Source: Bacillus sp. B-jedd
GTDB lineage: Bacteria; Bacillota; Bacilli; Bacillales; Cytobacillaceae
Assembly: GCF_000821085.1 (NCBI RefSeq)
Contig: NZ_CCXR01000001.1
Span: forward strand, 3,307,001-3,371,000
Reading direction: 5' to 3'
Length of the DNA stretch: 64,000 bases
Made by a program: the position numbers and the translations under genes. The notes under the pieces are model-generated. The model saw only the letters and a list, made by a program, of their open reading frames with translations, searched no databases and had not been told where the DNA came from. This document shows, one piece after another, positions 26,204-35,149 of the stretch (positions are counted from its first letter, which is position 1; each line of letters begins with the position of its first letter).

Positions 26204-27694
26204 TTATTTTCGCAGAACTACTTCTTTTCCATTGAAGGCCCGATATTCACGTGGAGCCATTCCTGTCTGTTTTTTAAAGATCCTGGCAAAATAATTCGCA
26301 TTGCGGAATCCGGTTTCAGCGGCGATTTCTTTCACCGAAAGCTGTGATTTTGCCAAAAGCTTTTTCGCTTCCTTTACTCTTGTTTCATTCAGAAGCTGCC
26401 GGAAGGTCATCCCATATTTCTTCATCAAAATATGGCTGTAATACGCATAGCTTATTCCAATCGCATTCGTCACCTTTTCAAGTGTCAAATCCGGGTCGGC
26501 AAAATGCTCCTCAACATAATGGACCCCACGTTCGATGACATCCTTTTTTGAAAGAGCCTCCGCTTGTGCTGCCATGTCCACCAGTTCATATAAAAACAGA
26601 AGGAAATTCTGGACGATCCGGTAAAGGACCGGGTTATAAAGAATATCCGAAAAAACCTTCATGTAGGCTTCTTCCAGCTCCGGCCCATCGAGGTGAAATG
26701 TCTTCATAAACCGCCTCGCCTGCGCGAGAATGCTCGTCAGCCTTGTCCGAAGCATCTCCGGATTTGGATAAGGGGGTTCCATATGCAAGAAATCTTCATG
26801 CAGCCACTTCTTGATCCCCTTTCGGTCAAACCGGTTCAGCAGTTCAATCCACTCACGCTGCTCCCTCGGCGTCAGGAAAGGATCAAACGCGCGCCAGCCT
26901 CCCGCAAGCGACTTCTTAATTACCTGATCGTAACCAATGAAAAAGGTAAACTCCAGCAGCCGCCTTGCCGTTTGGTACATATCATGTAGGCTTTCCTCAT
27001 CCGCATTTGCTGGAATCACAACAGCAGCCAAAGGCCCCGCCTCCCCGCCATCCCAATCACGAAGGAGCTTTTTCGCTTCCTCCTCCAACGAGCGGCCCGG
27101 ATTTTCGAATGCACAGACCACCAGATTGGATAACGGGAAAATAGCAGGCTGTTCCAGAAAGGGATACCGGTTTAAAAAGGCAACCAGTTCCGCGTTTTTC
27201 CGCTGATCCTCCGTCTGTAGCAGAATCATTCCCGCCTGCCCGGGCGCCAGCTCCTCCTGCAAAAATAGCGACCGGTAGGTAAAACCCTGATCAAACAACG
27301 GCAGCGCCGAATCCCCTGCTGGCTGATTTCCCGCCATCGAAATCGCTCTCTGCATCGCAAGCTTCACTTTTGCAGGCTCAAGAGGTTTTACGAGCAGATC
27401 CGCACACTGAAGATCAATCGCCTGCCGTGCCCTCGCAAACGTTGCCTCGACCGTCACCGCTACAACTTTCTTGCAAAAGCTCTTGCAATATCGCTGAACC
27501 TGCGGCCAACTCTCAGCCGGGATCATATCCAGTTCAATATACAAAATATCCGGCACAACCCGTTCCAATATCGATAGTGTCTCCGGCAAAGTACCAGCCG
27601 CCAACACCTCGTTCACAGGCAGCGAATACGTCCGCATCAACCACTCAATCCCAATCCGCTCATTCCCATCACGCTCCGCCAGCAAAACCTTCAT
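26204..27694 (-). CDS. Response-regulator-like AraC family transcription factor
   Basis: A 496-residue regulator with an N-terminal receiver-like domain (residues 1 to about 115), a long central region and a C-terminal AraC double helix-turn-helix (about 395-490; KVTNAIGISYAYYSHILMK and KEIAAETGFRNANYFARIFK). Where receivers have the phosphorylated Asp, the sequence reads DILYIELDMIP, which aligns a Glu with the acceptor position, while the later Lys (LLVKPLEP) is kept. It may therefore not be phosphorylated. No histidine kinase gene is adjacent. It sits upstream of hutU on the same strand, so hut control is possible but unproven. Start ATG 27694 with GAGGGGGAG. Confidence 0.8.
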   Translation of the reverse strand: MKVLLAERDGNERIGIEWLMRTYSLPVNEVLAAGTLPETLSILERVVPDILYIELDMIPAESWPQVQRYCKSFCKKVVAVTVEATFARARQAIDLQCADLLVKPLEPAKVKLAMQRAISMAGNQPAGDSALPLFDQGFTYRSLFLQEELAPGQAGMILLQTEDQRKNAELVAFLNRYPFLEQPAIFPLSNLVVCAFENPGRSLEEEAKKLLRDWDGGEAGPLAAVVIPANADEESLHDMYQTARRLLEFTFFIGYDQVIKKSLAGGWRAFDPFLTPREQREWIELLNRFDRKGIKKWLHEDFLHMEPPYPNPEMLRTRLTSILAQARRFMKTFHLDGPELEEAYMKVFSDILYNPVLYRIVQNFLLFLYELVDMAAQAEALSKKDVIERGVHYVEEHFADPDLTLEKVTNAIGISYAYYSHILMKKYGMTFRQLLNETRVKEAKKLLAKSQLSVKEIAAETGFRNANYFARIFKKQTGMAPREYRAFNGKEVVLRK

Positions 27695-27793
27695 AAAACT
27701 CCCCCTCACCCAACCCAAACAAAAAAGCTTCACATAACTTCATTTTAATCGATTCCCACTGAAATTTCATGAAGCAGGGGAGAATTCATGCTT

Positions 27794-29068
27794 TCAGATT
27801 CCTCTTTTTATGACGGTGATTTCGCTGGCGAGGTATGCCCAATTCTGCGGGGCTGGGAGGCTGATTTGCCAGTAAGTTGTGCCCGCGAGGTTGTAGCGGT
27901 CGAGAAGGTTGTATTTTTGAATGTAGCTGCGGATGTCTTCAAACCAGACGATATGTTCATCGGCACCCGCCCAATAGGGGTACCATGGGGATTGCGCGGT
28001 TTTGTCGAAACGAATGGAAGCACCTGTTGTGATAGCTTGATTTTGTGCGGCAAGGACCGAGATTCCCTTGGTGGCGTTTGTTGCCACAACCTTGTCGTAG
28101 CCATACAATGGCATCGCTATCAACAATTTACGTGGATTCACAACCGTCAGCGCATACCTGACCACCTGCTCGGCCCAATTGATCGGCGAAACCGGGGCAG
28201 GCGGGCCGCCAGGATAACCGAAATCAATCGTCATCAATGCCATCAAATCTGCTGCGTTTCCAATCGCAGCATAATCATACGCACCCACAATCTTGTTTGT
28301 CGGCAAATCTTCGGTTTTCGCATGGACATTCACATTCAGAATCAAACCGCCCAATTGCCTTTTCAATGCCTGCAAAAATACAGTAAAATCAGTTCGCCTT
28401 TCCGGAGGAATAAACTCCAGGTCGAGACTGACTCCCCCAAACCCTCTACTAGTCGCCAGATTGGCAATGCTCGCCACTAAGTTTTGCCGGAAGGTTGGAT
28501 TTCCAAGAACACTTCCAGCCAACTCGGCGCTAAACCCGGTCGAAGTGAAGTTCCGAATCATTAATAACGGGACAATGTTTAATTCCTGGCTTCTCGAATT
28601 AAGAGCTGAGTCATCGCTCTCCGCAAAAGCAAAGCCCTCATCTGTAAAGGAATAGTTCACAATCGCGAGATAGGTTAGTTGATTGGCCAATGATTCAATA
28701 ACAGCCAGGTCCGCCGCAGTTCCCGAGGGAACGAGGAAGCCCAGCGTCTCGATGGCCAGTTTATTCGGTGAGGGGATAGCGAGGATTTGGCCAATTTGCA
28801 GCCGATTGGGATTGAGACCTGGATTGGCAGCCACTATTCGCGGAATTGTCGTATTAAATCGCTGAGCAACCCTCCAAAGCAAATCACCGGTCCTCACTCG
28901 GTAAGACCGGGTCGGCAGCGTCTGCTCCGGAATATAAAGCGCCAGCCCCGGAACAATCTTGGCTGCCGATACCAATCCATTCACGGTAACAAGCGTATTA
29001 AGTGAAACTCCATACCTGACGGAAATCGACCACAAACTCTCTCCCGCCGTCACAACATGAACCCCCAT
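27794..29068 (-). CDS. sleL: Spore cortex-lytic N-acetylglucosaminidase-type protein, LysM-GH18 (SleL/YaaH-like)
   Basis: A 424-residue protein with two LysM domains (about residues 1-48, HVVTAGESLWSISVRYGV, and 50-97, YRVRTGDLLWRVAQRF) and a GH18 barrel (about 105-424). The catalytic motif reads GGVSLDLEF with Glu218 as acid; the first Asp residues of the canonical DxxDxDxE are replaced, as is common in spore GH18 proteins. Size and layout match B. subtilis YaaH and B. cereus SleL, which act on cortex peptidoglycan during germination. No signal peptide, as usual for spore-coat-targeted members. Start at ATG 29068 after GGGGGTGAGGGG. Confidence 0.88.
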   Translation of the reverse strand: MGVHVVTAGESLWSISVRYGVSLNTLVTVNGLVSAAKIVPGLALYIPEQTLPTRSYRVRTGDLLWRVAQRFNTTIPRIVAANPGLNPNRLQIGQILAIPSPNKLAIETLGFLVPSGTAADLAVIESLANQLTYLAIVNYSFTDEGFAFAESDDSALNSRSQELNIVPLLMIRNFTSTGFSAELAGSVLGNPTFRQNLVASIANLATSRGFGGVSLDLEFIPPERRTDFTVFLQALKRQLGGLILNVNVHAKTEDLPTNKIVGAYDYAAIGNAADLMALMTIDFGYPGGPPAPVSPINWAEQVVRYALTVVNPRKLLIAMPLYGYDKVVATNATKGISVLAAQNQAITTGASIRFDKTAQSPWYPYWAGADEHIVWFEDIRSYIQKYNLLDRYNLAGTTYWQISLPAPQNWAYLASEITVIKRGI

Positions 29069-29115
29069 CCCCTCACCCCCTACATACAACATATGAAAGA
29101 AGCTGCGGGTATATG

Positions 29116-29182
29116 AGGCTGGGGGACGGTTCCTGCGCTTCCTTCTACATCCGAAGGAAGGAGTAGAACCATTCCTTTCTTC
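29116..29182. repeat. Dispersed 3'-end palindrome, copy A7
   Basis: Arms GGGGGACGGTTCCTGCGCTTCCTTC and GAAGGAAGGAGTAGAACCATTCCTTTC. It ends a few bases from the stop of the minus-strand 170-residue gene. Confidence 0.8.
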
Positions 29183-29185
29183 GCT

Positions 29186-29698
29186 TTAAAAATACTTTCT
29201 CAATATGGATAGTTCTTTGAGCAACTTTTGCATTTCTGGCAAATGAAAGTTATTAGCCGGGATGGTTTCACCTTGAAATATTAGGGACCTTACTTGGTTA
29301 AAGGCCTCTTTCTCTTCATCGGGAAAACACTTCTCGTAAGGAACATCTTTATCGAACTGCTCCAAGTAATATAAAACATAGTTATGGAGTACCGGAAACT
29401 CCCTTTTTATAGTCAGCTTGCTCACTAAATAAGCCGACATATAATCACCAAGTACATAAAGTGGTTCCCTTGGCGTAAACATTTCCCCTTTGCAGTGAAA
29501 AACTATCCCCGAACCGTAATACCAATTCCCCACCATACATGCAAAAGCCAACAAAGATCCTGCCCGTATCTCTTTATCCGGATCATTAAAATATTTAAAA
29601 TAATCGTCGTGTGTATGTTCTCCCCAATCTTTACAGGTAACAAAATCTACGATGTCAAAGCCAGAAAACAGCTGGGCAAACTTTTCTTTAATCAACAT
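29186..29698 (-). CDS. Hypothetical protein, 170 residues
   Basis: A soluble acidic protein without a recognised domain. It contains DFVTCKDWGEHTHDDYFKYF near residue 18, with His/Asp/Cys residues that could bind metal, and an alpha-helical C-terminal half ending KELSILRKYF. Start at ATG 29698 with GAGGTGG upstream. Its stop adjoins a dispersed palindrome. Neighbours (SleL, creatininase) give no pathway, and codon use looks ordinary. Confidence 0.6.
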   Translation of the reverse strand: MLIKEKFAQLFSGFDIVDFVTCKDWGEHTHDDYFKYFNDPDKEIRAGSLLAFACMVGNWYYGSGIVFHCKGEMFTPREPLYVLGDYMSAYLVSKLTIKREFPVLHNYVLYYLEQFDKDVPYEKCFPDEEKEAFNQVRSLIFQGETIPANNFHLPEMQKLLKELSILRKYF

Positions 29699-29823
29699 GC
29701 CACCTCATTCCAAAACTTCAATAACGACATTATCCTCATTAAGCCATAGTCCTTCACAAAAGCATTCGAGCACAATCATAACACGCGCACCAGTCGCTTA
29801 ATATTATTCACTTCTTAAAAAAA

Positions 29824-29892
29824 TCAAAGCAAAAAGGACAGTTCCATTGCTTCATTCAACTTGCGAATGAAACCTTGGAACCATCCCCTTCC
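29824..29892. repeat. Dispersed 3'-end palindrome, copy A8
   Basis: Arms AAAAGGACAGTTCCATTGCTTCATTC and GAATGAAACCTTGGAACCATCCCCTT. It touches the stop codon of the creatininase-family gene on the minus strand. Confidence 0.8.
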
Positions 29893-30702
29893 TCATAAAG
29901 GTATTTCTCTGCTACGGATTTCTACTTGGACTTCTTCTTCACAGTATCTTACGAATTCGATTAGATTTTTCATTAACTCTTTGTGGTAGGTTTCTCCGTT
30001 TTGAGCTGTGGAAACTGTCGGGTCCCCTACAACGCCGATGCTCTTTGAACCTTCTCTATACCCTGCTACGTCACTTGGAACAAAGATGGTGTCTCCTTCG
30101 ACGAAAGGGTCGTGCTGAAGGAACGGATGCTTTAGATGAATGTTTTTAACAGCTTTGTCCATTTCAAGTAACTCGGGCATGAGATGAAGCATATGGGAAG
30201 TTTCCATTTCGTCCGCATGGCCCGCGCCTCCTGGTTCTGATTTTTTAATTTCGCCACCGATTTTTTTGGCTATGTAGAACGGGTCGGCTATAGCTAGGAA
30301 CGCGCCTGTTTCGTTCCGCAGCATCGTAATCGCAATTTTGAGCGGCGGCAGGTTGGCTTCCCGGTGGCCATTGATAATAAGGATTTTCTCGAAACCGTGG
30401 TAAATTAAGCTTTTACAAATATCATACATTAAGTTGATGAGCGTTTCCGGCCTCAATGTGATCGTTCCTGGAAACGCCATGTGGTGAGGCGCCCAGCCGA
30501 CCCAGTTCGGCGGAGCAACGAGCGTTTCCGTCTGCTGGCCAAGATCCTCGGCTACTTTATTCGCGACGAATGAATCTGTTCCTAGCGGCAAATGCTTAGC
30601 ATGCTGCTCAACACTCCCGACCGGCACGATGATCGTTTTCTTCTTTTGCAGATAGCGCTCGACATCTTCCCATTTATTTTCCTGGAGCCATACACTTTTC
30701 AT
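29893..30702 (-). CDS. Creatininase family amidohydrolase
   Basis: A 269-residue protein of the creatininase/MftE family. Metal-site motifs are visible: VPVGSVEQHAKHLPLGTDSF (about residues 25-44), LIINGHREAN (about 108-117) and GHADEMETS (about 157-165). Family members hydrolyse creatinine, formamides of pyrimidine synthesis or small amides; the substrate cannot be chosen from sequence alone. It lies 200 bp downstream of an APC permease on the same strand, so a small amide or amino-acid-like compound may be imported and hydrolysed by the pair. Start ATG 30702 with GAAAGGAAG. Confidence 0.85.
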   Translation of the reverse strand: MKSVWLQENKWEDVERYLQKKKTIIVPVGSVEQHAKHLPLGTDSFVANKVAEDLGQQTETLVAPPNWVGWAPHHMAFPGTITLRPETLINLMYDICKSLIYHGFEKILIINGHREANLPPLKIAITMLRNETGAFLAIADPFYIAKKIGGEIKKSEPGGAGHADEMETSHMLHLMPELLEMDKAVKNIHLKHPFLQHDPFVEGDTIFVPSDVAGYREGSKSIGVVGDPTVSTAQNGETYHKELMKNLIEFVRYCEEEVQVEIRSREIPL

Positions 30703-30902
30703 GAAGCAACTTCCTTTCATAATTGATCGCCAGCACAACAACAGTTTAAAATTCTCGACCCTGTAATTCTAGGGAAGCGGCTGCATAAGCTTTATTCCTT
30801 TCCGATAATTTTGCTCAAGTAAGCTTTTCAAAAATGAATTACAATAATTCAAATCAAATCCCGAATCGCTTCCCGGCAAAATTCCGATTCTTCTATAATA
30901 GG

Positions 30903-32303
30903 TTAATTACTCAGCCTTTCCATCGCTTCTTCATCGAGATAATCCCAGCGGCTCCTTGAATAGAAGAAATAAAATGCGGTGATTAGCACGAGCCACGAAG
31001 TTCCGATCATCAACGGTATCGTATCGATGAATGTCAGGATCCACAATGAGGCAATTGCCGCTATAATTGCGAGCACTGGAATATTGTTCACATTCAACGG
31101 ATAACGGAACTGGGCTTTAATGTGCGGCTGCTTGATCCGCACCACGATGACGGCGACATTCATGATTGCCATCATAAGCCAGTTCGAGAACACGGCCGCG
31201 CCGACTGCAATTGAAATCGCCTTGCCGTATCCCATTGTGCTCATTAACGTTGCTCCGAGTGCAATCACTCCCGTGAACAGCGTGGCGTAAACAGGAACGT
31301 GGGTCTTCGCGCTGACCTGCCCTAAAACCTGCGGCACCGCTTTTTCCCTTGCAGCGGCGAACAGCATTCTCGATGAACCGAGCAGGCAGCCGACAGTCGA
31401 AGTGCCAGTAGCGGTCAATGCCGCTACAGCAATAAGTACCGCACCAATTCCAGGCAGGACGTTTTCAACGGCAAGCGACAGAGGAGCAGCCGAGCTTGCC
31501 AGCAGAACCGGATCGGCTGCTGAAACAACACCAAACCCTGTTAGGCAATACAAGATAACCACCGTGACAAGCGCCGAAATCTGTGCGAGCGGCAAGTTCC
31601 GCCTTGGATTCTTTGCCTCTTCTCCCAGTGTCAGCACCGCTTCAACCTGCATTTGGCCAAAAGCGATCAATGCAGTCGCAGCAAATACTCCTGTCCAGCC
31701 ATTTGGTAAAAACTCAGCGATTTTGAAAGGCCCGGTCGGGTTATGGAAAATAGTAATGACTGCAATTGCAAATAAAGACACGACCTGGATGATCGAAAAG
31801 AATGTATTAATTTTGCCAGTTGCTTTAATACCCAGCAGCAATAGCCCGGTAATTGCGATTGAAATTGCCGGCGCCACCACAGTTGTCGGCAGCGACGGGA
31901 AAATATAATTGAAGTAGCCCGCAAAACCAAGGTTCACGGCGCCAGCCGCAAACGCGAATGACAGGAAATACAATCCTGAACACCAAAGCGCCATCAACCT
32001 CCCCAAATCCTTGTGAATCGGTGTAAAGGCGAATTTCGAATATGCGTATGACGCCCCTTCATATGGCCAGATTGATGCCAGCTCCGCATAGCTCATGCAC
32101 GACAATATCGCAATTACTCCTGCAATCAGGAATGCTACGAATAGCGCCGGACCCGCCTGGGCAACCGCAGGGCCGATTACCGTAAAAATTCCTCCTCCTA
32201 TCAGCGCTCCGACCCCGACGCTCCACAAATCAACAAATCCCAATCCCCTGTTCAGCTTACCTTGCTCTGCGACAGAAACTGGAACCGACACTTCTGACTT
32301 CAT
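30903..32303 (-). CDS. APC family amino acid/amine permease
   Basis: A 466-residue transporter with about 12 membrane helices. The family-typical first helix GVGALIGGGIFTVIGPA and the loop SYAELASIWPYEGASYAYSK are clear, plus LGEEAKNPRRNLPLA in the middle. APC permeases exchange or import amino acids and amines with protons. The downstream creatininase and nearby IclR regulator suggest a specific nitrogen source. Start ATG 32303 with TAGGGGGTAAGAG. A 16-bp palindrome sits 25 bp upstream of the start. Confidence 0.88.
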   Translation of the reverse strand: MKSEVSVPVSVAEQGKLNRGLGFVDLWSVGVGALIGGGIFTVIGPAVAQAGPALFVAFLIAGVIAILSCMSYAELASIWPYEGASYAYSKFAFTPIHKDLGRLMALWCSGLYFLSFAFAAGAVNLGFAGYFNYIFPSLPTTVVAPAISIAITGLLLLGIKATGKINTFFSIIQVVSLFAIAVITIFHNPTGPFKIAEFLPNGWTGVFAATALIAFGQMQVEAVLTLGEEAKNPRRNLPLAQISALVTVVILYCLTGFGVVSAADPVLLASSAAPLSLAVENVLPGIGAVLIAVAALTATGTSTVGCLLGSSRMLFAAAREKAVPQVLGQVSAKTHVPVYATLFTGVIALGATLMSTMGYGKAISIAVGAAVFSNWLMMAIMNVAVIVVRIKQPHIKAQFRYPLNVNNIPVLAIIAAIASLWILTFIDTIPLMIGTSWLVLITAFYFFYSRSRWDYLDEEAMERLSN

Positions 32304-32327
32304 TCTCTTACCCCCTATTTCATTATT

Positions 32328-32343
32328 TGAAATATATATTTCA
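32328..32343. promoter_or_regulatory. Perfect 16-bp palindrome upstream of the APC permease
   Basis: TGAAATATATATTTCA is a perfect inverted repeat 25-40 bp before the permease start, in an AT-rich region where a promoter is expected. TGAAA...TTTCA half sites are typical of IclR-family operators, and an IclR gene lies 0.7 kb upstream. Assignment is by context. Confidence 0.5.
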
Positions 32344-32430
32344 TTATTACAAAAAGCTTTCTCTATATATTAGCCACTCAGAGGAGAATTCCTTCTTTAT
32401 TCGACAAAATATTTAAAAAATTCTTTCTAA

Positions 32431-32457
32431 ATAAAAAAGCCGTCTTTCGACGACTTG
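32431..32457 (-). terminator. Terminator after the 101-residue membrane protein
   Basis: Minus strand AGTCGTC-GAAA-GACGGCT, a GNRA tetraloop hairpin with one G-U pair (32438-32455), is followed by TTTTTTATTT. It lies 14 bp past the stop. Confidence 0.8.
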
Positions 32458-32469
32458 AAGGCGGTGAAA

Positions 32470-32775
32470 TTATTTTTTGCCGAACAAAAAGAAAGATCCT
32501 ATTCCCAAGATAATATAGATGATAACTGGAACCATCATATTCCCAATATTGTACCAGATGGAGATTGGTACAATGACCGCCAATGCTGACAGTAAAAGTC
32601 CGAAGGCCAAGGTTTCTTTTGAAGGTGACGCCAAATATCCTTGAAGGATAAATAGGACAGGAAAGAGGAAGTAAATCCCCACTAAAACATATTTGCTTTC
32701 AGGAAACTTTGAATCGATCCAGATAAACATTAAGATAATTAATCCCGGCAAAATTAAAGCGAGAAGCTTCTTCAT
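32470..32775 (-). CDS. Small membrane protein, three or four helices, 101 residues
   Basis: A hydrophobic protein starting MKKLLALILPGLIILMFIW, with further helices at about residues 28-42, 50-68 and 75-95 and a short basic tail (FLFGKK). The ATG at 32775 has AAAGGA upstream; 13 codons before it in the same frame lack a site. The family is not recognised. A promoter with a 24-bp palindromic operator 110-150 bp upstream and its own terminator make it a separately controlled gene. Confidence 0.6.
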   Translation of the reverse strand: MKKLLALILPGLIILMFIWIDSKFPESKYVLVGIYFLFPVLFILQGYLASPSKETLAFGLLLSALAVIVPISIWYNIGNMMVPVIIYIILGIGSFFLFGKK

Positions 32776-32883
32776 ATACAACAATCCTTTCAGGACAAAT
32801 TTGATATTAAACAACTAGTTAAGTCATTATTTTATGAATATGTAACCGTCTTAGTTAATAAGTAAAATATACCACCACCTCCC

Positions 32884-32922
32884 TTTTAGTGTAATTTTAC
32901 ACTAAAACAATTGTTCGTCAAC
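32884..32922 (-). promoter_or_regulatory. Promoter overlapped by a perfect 24-bp palindromic operator
   Basis: Arms TTTTAGTGTAA (32884-32894) and TTACACTAAAA (32897-32907) form a perfect inverted repeat with a 2-bp centre. On the minus strand a -35 TTGACG (32917-32922) and a -10 TAAAAT 16 bp downstream overlap it, pointing towards the 101-residue membrane protein. Such long perfect operators are typical of TetR/GntR-type repressors; no such gene is in the immediate vicinity. Confidence 0.6.
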
Positions 32923-32996
32923 CAATTTTATCGAAATATTTAGATTATATATCCAAAAAGATTATTTCAAATCCTGTAAACTTATCCTAGCAAAAC

Positions 32997-33021
32997 GAAA
33001 AAACACCCCTAAGGAGTGTTT
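32997..33021 (-). terminator. Terminator after the iclR-type gene
   Basis: Minus strand AAAACACTCC-TTA-GGGGTGTTTT followed by TTCG and T-rich sequence, directly after the stop of the IclR-type gene. Confidence 0.75.
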
Positions 33022-33789
33022 TCACAAAAGCCGTTCTTCAATTTTTGCCGCGGCATGCTGCAGCTTTTCTATATAGGACTCCATCTTCACATCTTCGAAG
33101 TCCTGCTCGGTCCCGATGATGCTCAGCGCCGCAAGCACCTCGGAATTGATGTTCCTGATTGGCACAGCGACAGCAATCGTCCCTTCGTATAGTTCCCCCC
33201 TGCTCACCGCATATCCATTCCGGGCAATCGCTGCAAGCTCCGCAAGAATCTGTTTCTGGTCCGTTTTTGATTGCTGCGTGAACGGCTGGTAGTCCGCCCC
33301 GGCAAGAATCGCCATCTGCTCCTCCTCCGGGAGTGCCGCCAGCAGCACCCGTGGACATGCAGCCGCATAAAGCGGCACCCTCCTGCCAACTTGAGGAAAC
33401 ACCCGGATCAGCTTCAATGCTTCGAACTGCTCTATATACACCGCATCGCACACATCCCGGACCGCCAATTGCACCGATAGATTCGTTTCATTTCGCAGCC
33501 GCAACATCTCGTTTTTCGCTAACGCACGGATATCCAGTTGGCTGTTCACAATTTGGCTCTTCTCTAAAAAAACCATCCCAAGCTGGAACCGCAGCCGCCC
33601 CTCCTTTTCCGTCCGCCGGATATACCCGAACTTCTCCAGCGAACAAATCATCCGGAACACAGTCGGCTTTGGAAAGCCTGTCATCGCCGACAACTCTTCC
33701 AAACTCAGAGAAGCATGCTTCATATCAAAACACTCCAAAATACCCAGCGCCTTCTCCACACTTCCGCTCCTGCTCGAAAGCTCCCTCAT
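33022..33789 (-). CDS. IclR family transcriptional regulator
   Basis: A 255-residue regulator: winged helix at residues about 8-70 (LSLEELSAMTGFPKPTVFRM is the helix-turn-helix) and a C-terminal IclR effector-binding domain (about 75-250; VQLAVRDVCDAVYIEQFE, RVPLYAAACPRVLLAAL, GYAVSRGELYEGTIAVAVPI). The ATG at 33789 follows AAGGGGAATCGGTG. IclR proteins usually sense small organic acids or related metabolites and control neighbouring catabolic genes; the permease-creatininase pair is the nearest candidate target. Confidence 0.9.
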   Translation of the reverse strand: MRELSSRSGSVEKALGILECFDMKHASLSLEELSAMTGFPKPTVFRMICSLEKFGYIRRTEKEGRLRFQLGMVFLEKSQIVNSQLDIRALAKNEMLRLRNETNLSVQLAVRDVCDAVYIEQFEALKLIRVFPQVGRRVPLYAAACPRVLLAALPEEEQMAILAGADYQPFTQQSKTDQKQILAELAAIARNGYAVSRGELYEGTIAVAVPIRNINSEVLAALSIIGTEQDFEDVKMESYIEKLQHAAAKIEERLL

Positions 33790-33884
33790 CACCGATTCCC
33801 CTTATATAAACAACTAAAAGTCTTAAACAAGTTTACTATCTTCACTATACCAAACCTGACTGGTGAATCGTATTTTTTTCAATA

Positions 33885-33955
33885 AAGCAAAAGGACGATT
33901 CCAGTGCTACATTCGGGTTCAGAATGTGGCAGTGAAACCTTCCCCCTGCATCACC
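33885..33955. repeat. Dispersed 3'-end palindrome, copy A9
   Basis: Arms AAAAGGACGATTCCAGTGCTACATTC and GAATGTGGCAGTGAAACCTTCCCCCTG, 16 bp from the stop of the minus-strand histidine kinase. Confidence 0.8.
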
Positions 33956-33970
33956 ACGATAGCAAATCCA

Positions 33971-35149
33971 TCACTCCGGCTCCATTTTTGGCAGGGTGAG
34001 GGTGATGGTGGTGCCTTTGTTGGGTTGGCTTGTGACGTTTATGGTGCCTTTGTGGGCTTTAATGACGGCGGAGGAGACCATGGTGCCAAGTCCTGTTCCT
34101 TGAGTTCCTTTTGTGCTGAAGTATGGCTCACCGTATTGTTTAATTTGTTCTTCGGTCATTCCGAAGCCTGTATCATTAATATGTATGATTGCTTTATCCG
34201 TATTCTTTTTGAGGAGGATGGTCATTTCCCCGCCGTCCGGCATCGCTTCTTTTGCATTTTTCAGAAGGTTGAAGATGCACTGATGAAGCTGGAAGCGGTC
34301 ACCTTTGATAAAAATATCGTCCTCTAATTTGGCTTTCACAATGATGGACGCCATATTGGTCATCGGTTCAAATACCTTGACGATATGTGCCAGTTCTTTT
34401 GAAAGATTGACAAGTTCAAAGCTTTGCTCATTTGGTTTGGCCAAGGTTAAAAAATCTGTAATGATTCGCTCAGCCCGTTCGAGTTCCTGTATTGCAATGC
34501 CGACAAAATCACTTCGTTTCTGCTCCGAGAACCCGGGCTCACCCAGGAGTTGGAGGAATCCTTTCACGGAGGTCAGGGGATTTCGGACTTCATGGGAAAT
34601 GGATGCGCTCATTTGGCTGATTGTCTCCATTTTTACAATGCCTAAAGCTCTTTCTTTCAAAAAGAAATTCACTTTCTCGGTTTCAATGATTGCCGTTGTT
34701 ATTCCGGCAACGAAGGAACAGCCGAAAATATAAGTTCCCCACTCAAGCCATCCAAGAGTGTAACCAAGTAAATACATGAATATCATTAATCCAACTGAAG
34801 AAACCAACGATAGGAAAACAACGAGCAATACCTTTTTATTAGGAGCCTGCTTCATGAACCAGTTATGTAAGTAAACAATTGCCATAGTCTGAGCGCCATG
34901 AATAAAAATTGCTAGCCAGAATCCGGTATCTACTCCAAAATAAGCCCGAAAACCAATCAGAACGGCGTATAATATCGCCGCTGCTCCAGGTCCCAAATAC
35001 AAACCGCCAATAATGAGGGGAACCTGCCGCAAATCATAGCGAATCATATCGTTAAAAGTAAACGACAATGCCAAAGAGACAAAAGCGCCCAACGATAAAA
35101 AAATCAGGATACTGCGCCGTGAAGGCTTAACATACGTCTTCCGGTGCAT
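33971..35149 (-). CDS. KinB-like sensor histidine kinase (5' end probably frameshifted)
   Basis: The intact frame encodes 392 residues: five membrane helices (about 13-30, 43-70, 76-98, 105-130, 138-157) and a kinase core with His186 in SISHEVRNPLTSVKGF, N box NLLKNAKEAM, DTGFGM and GTGLGTMV. It resembles B. subtilis KinB, a six-helix kinase feeding the sporulation phosphorelay. The missing first helix is encoded just upstream in another frame: from a TTG at 35220 (after AAAGGGGGTGG) the sequence reads VGVIKILVMNLASLIVLAFF, and the frames would join if the nine-A run at 35156-35164 (nine T on the coding strand) had ten. So the true gene may span 33971-35220. No good ribosome site precedes the internal ATG at 35149. 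Confidence 0.85.
   Translation of the reverse strand: MHRKTYVKPSRRSILIFLSLGAFVSLALSFTFNDMIRYDLRQVPLIIGGLYLGPGAAAILYAVLIGFRAYFGVDTGFWLAIFIHGAQTMAIVYLHNWFMKQAPNKKVLLVVFLSLVSSVGLMIFMYLLGYTLGWLEWGTYIFGCSFVAGITTAIIETEKVNFFLKERALGIVKMETISQMSASISHEVRNPLTSVKGFLQLLGEPGFSEQKRSDFVGIAIQELERAERIITDFLTLAKPNEQSFELVNLSKELAHIVKVFEPMTNMASIIVKAKLEDDIFIKGDRFQLHQCIFNLLKNAKEAMPDGGEMTILLKKNTDKAIIHINDTGFGMTEEQIKQYGEPYFSTKGTQGTGLGTMVSSAVIKAHKGTINVTSQPNKGTTITLTLPKMEPE

Noticed and set aside
27788..28480. Open frame of 230 codons antisense to sleL
   Set aside because: Shadow of the sleL gene; no ribosome site or domain.
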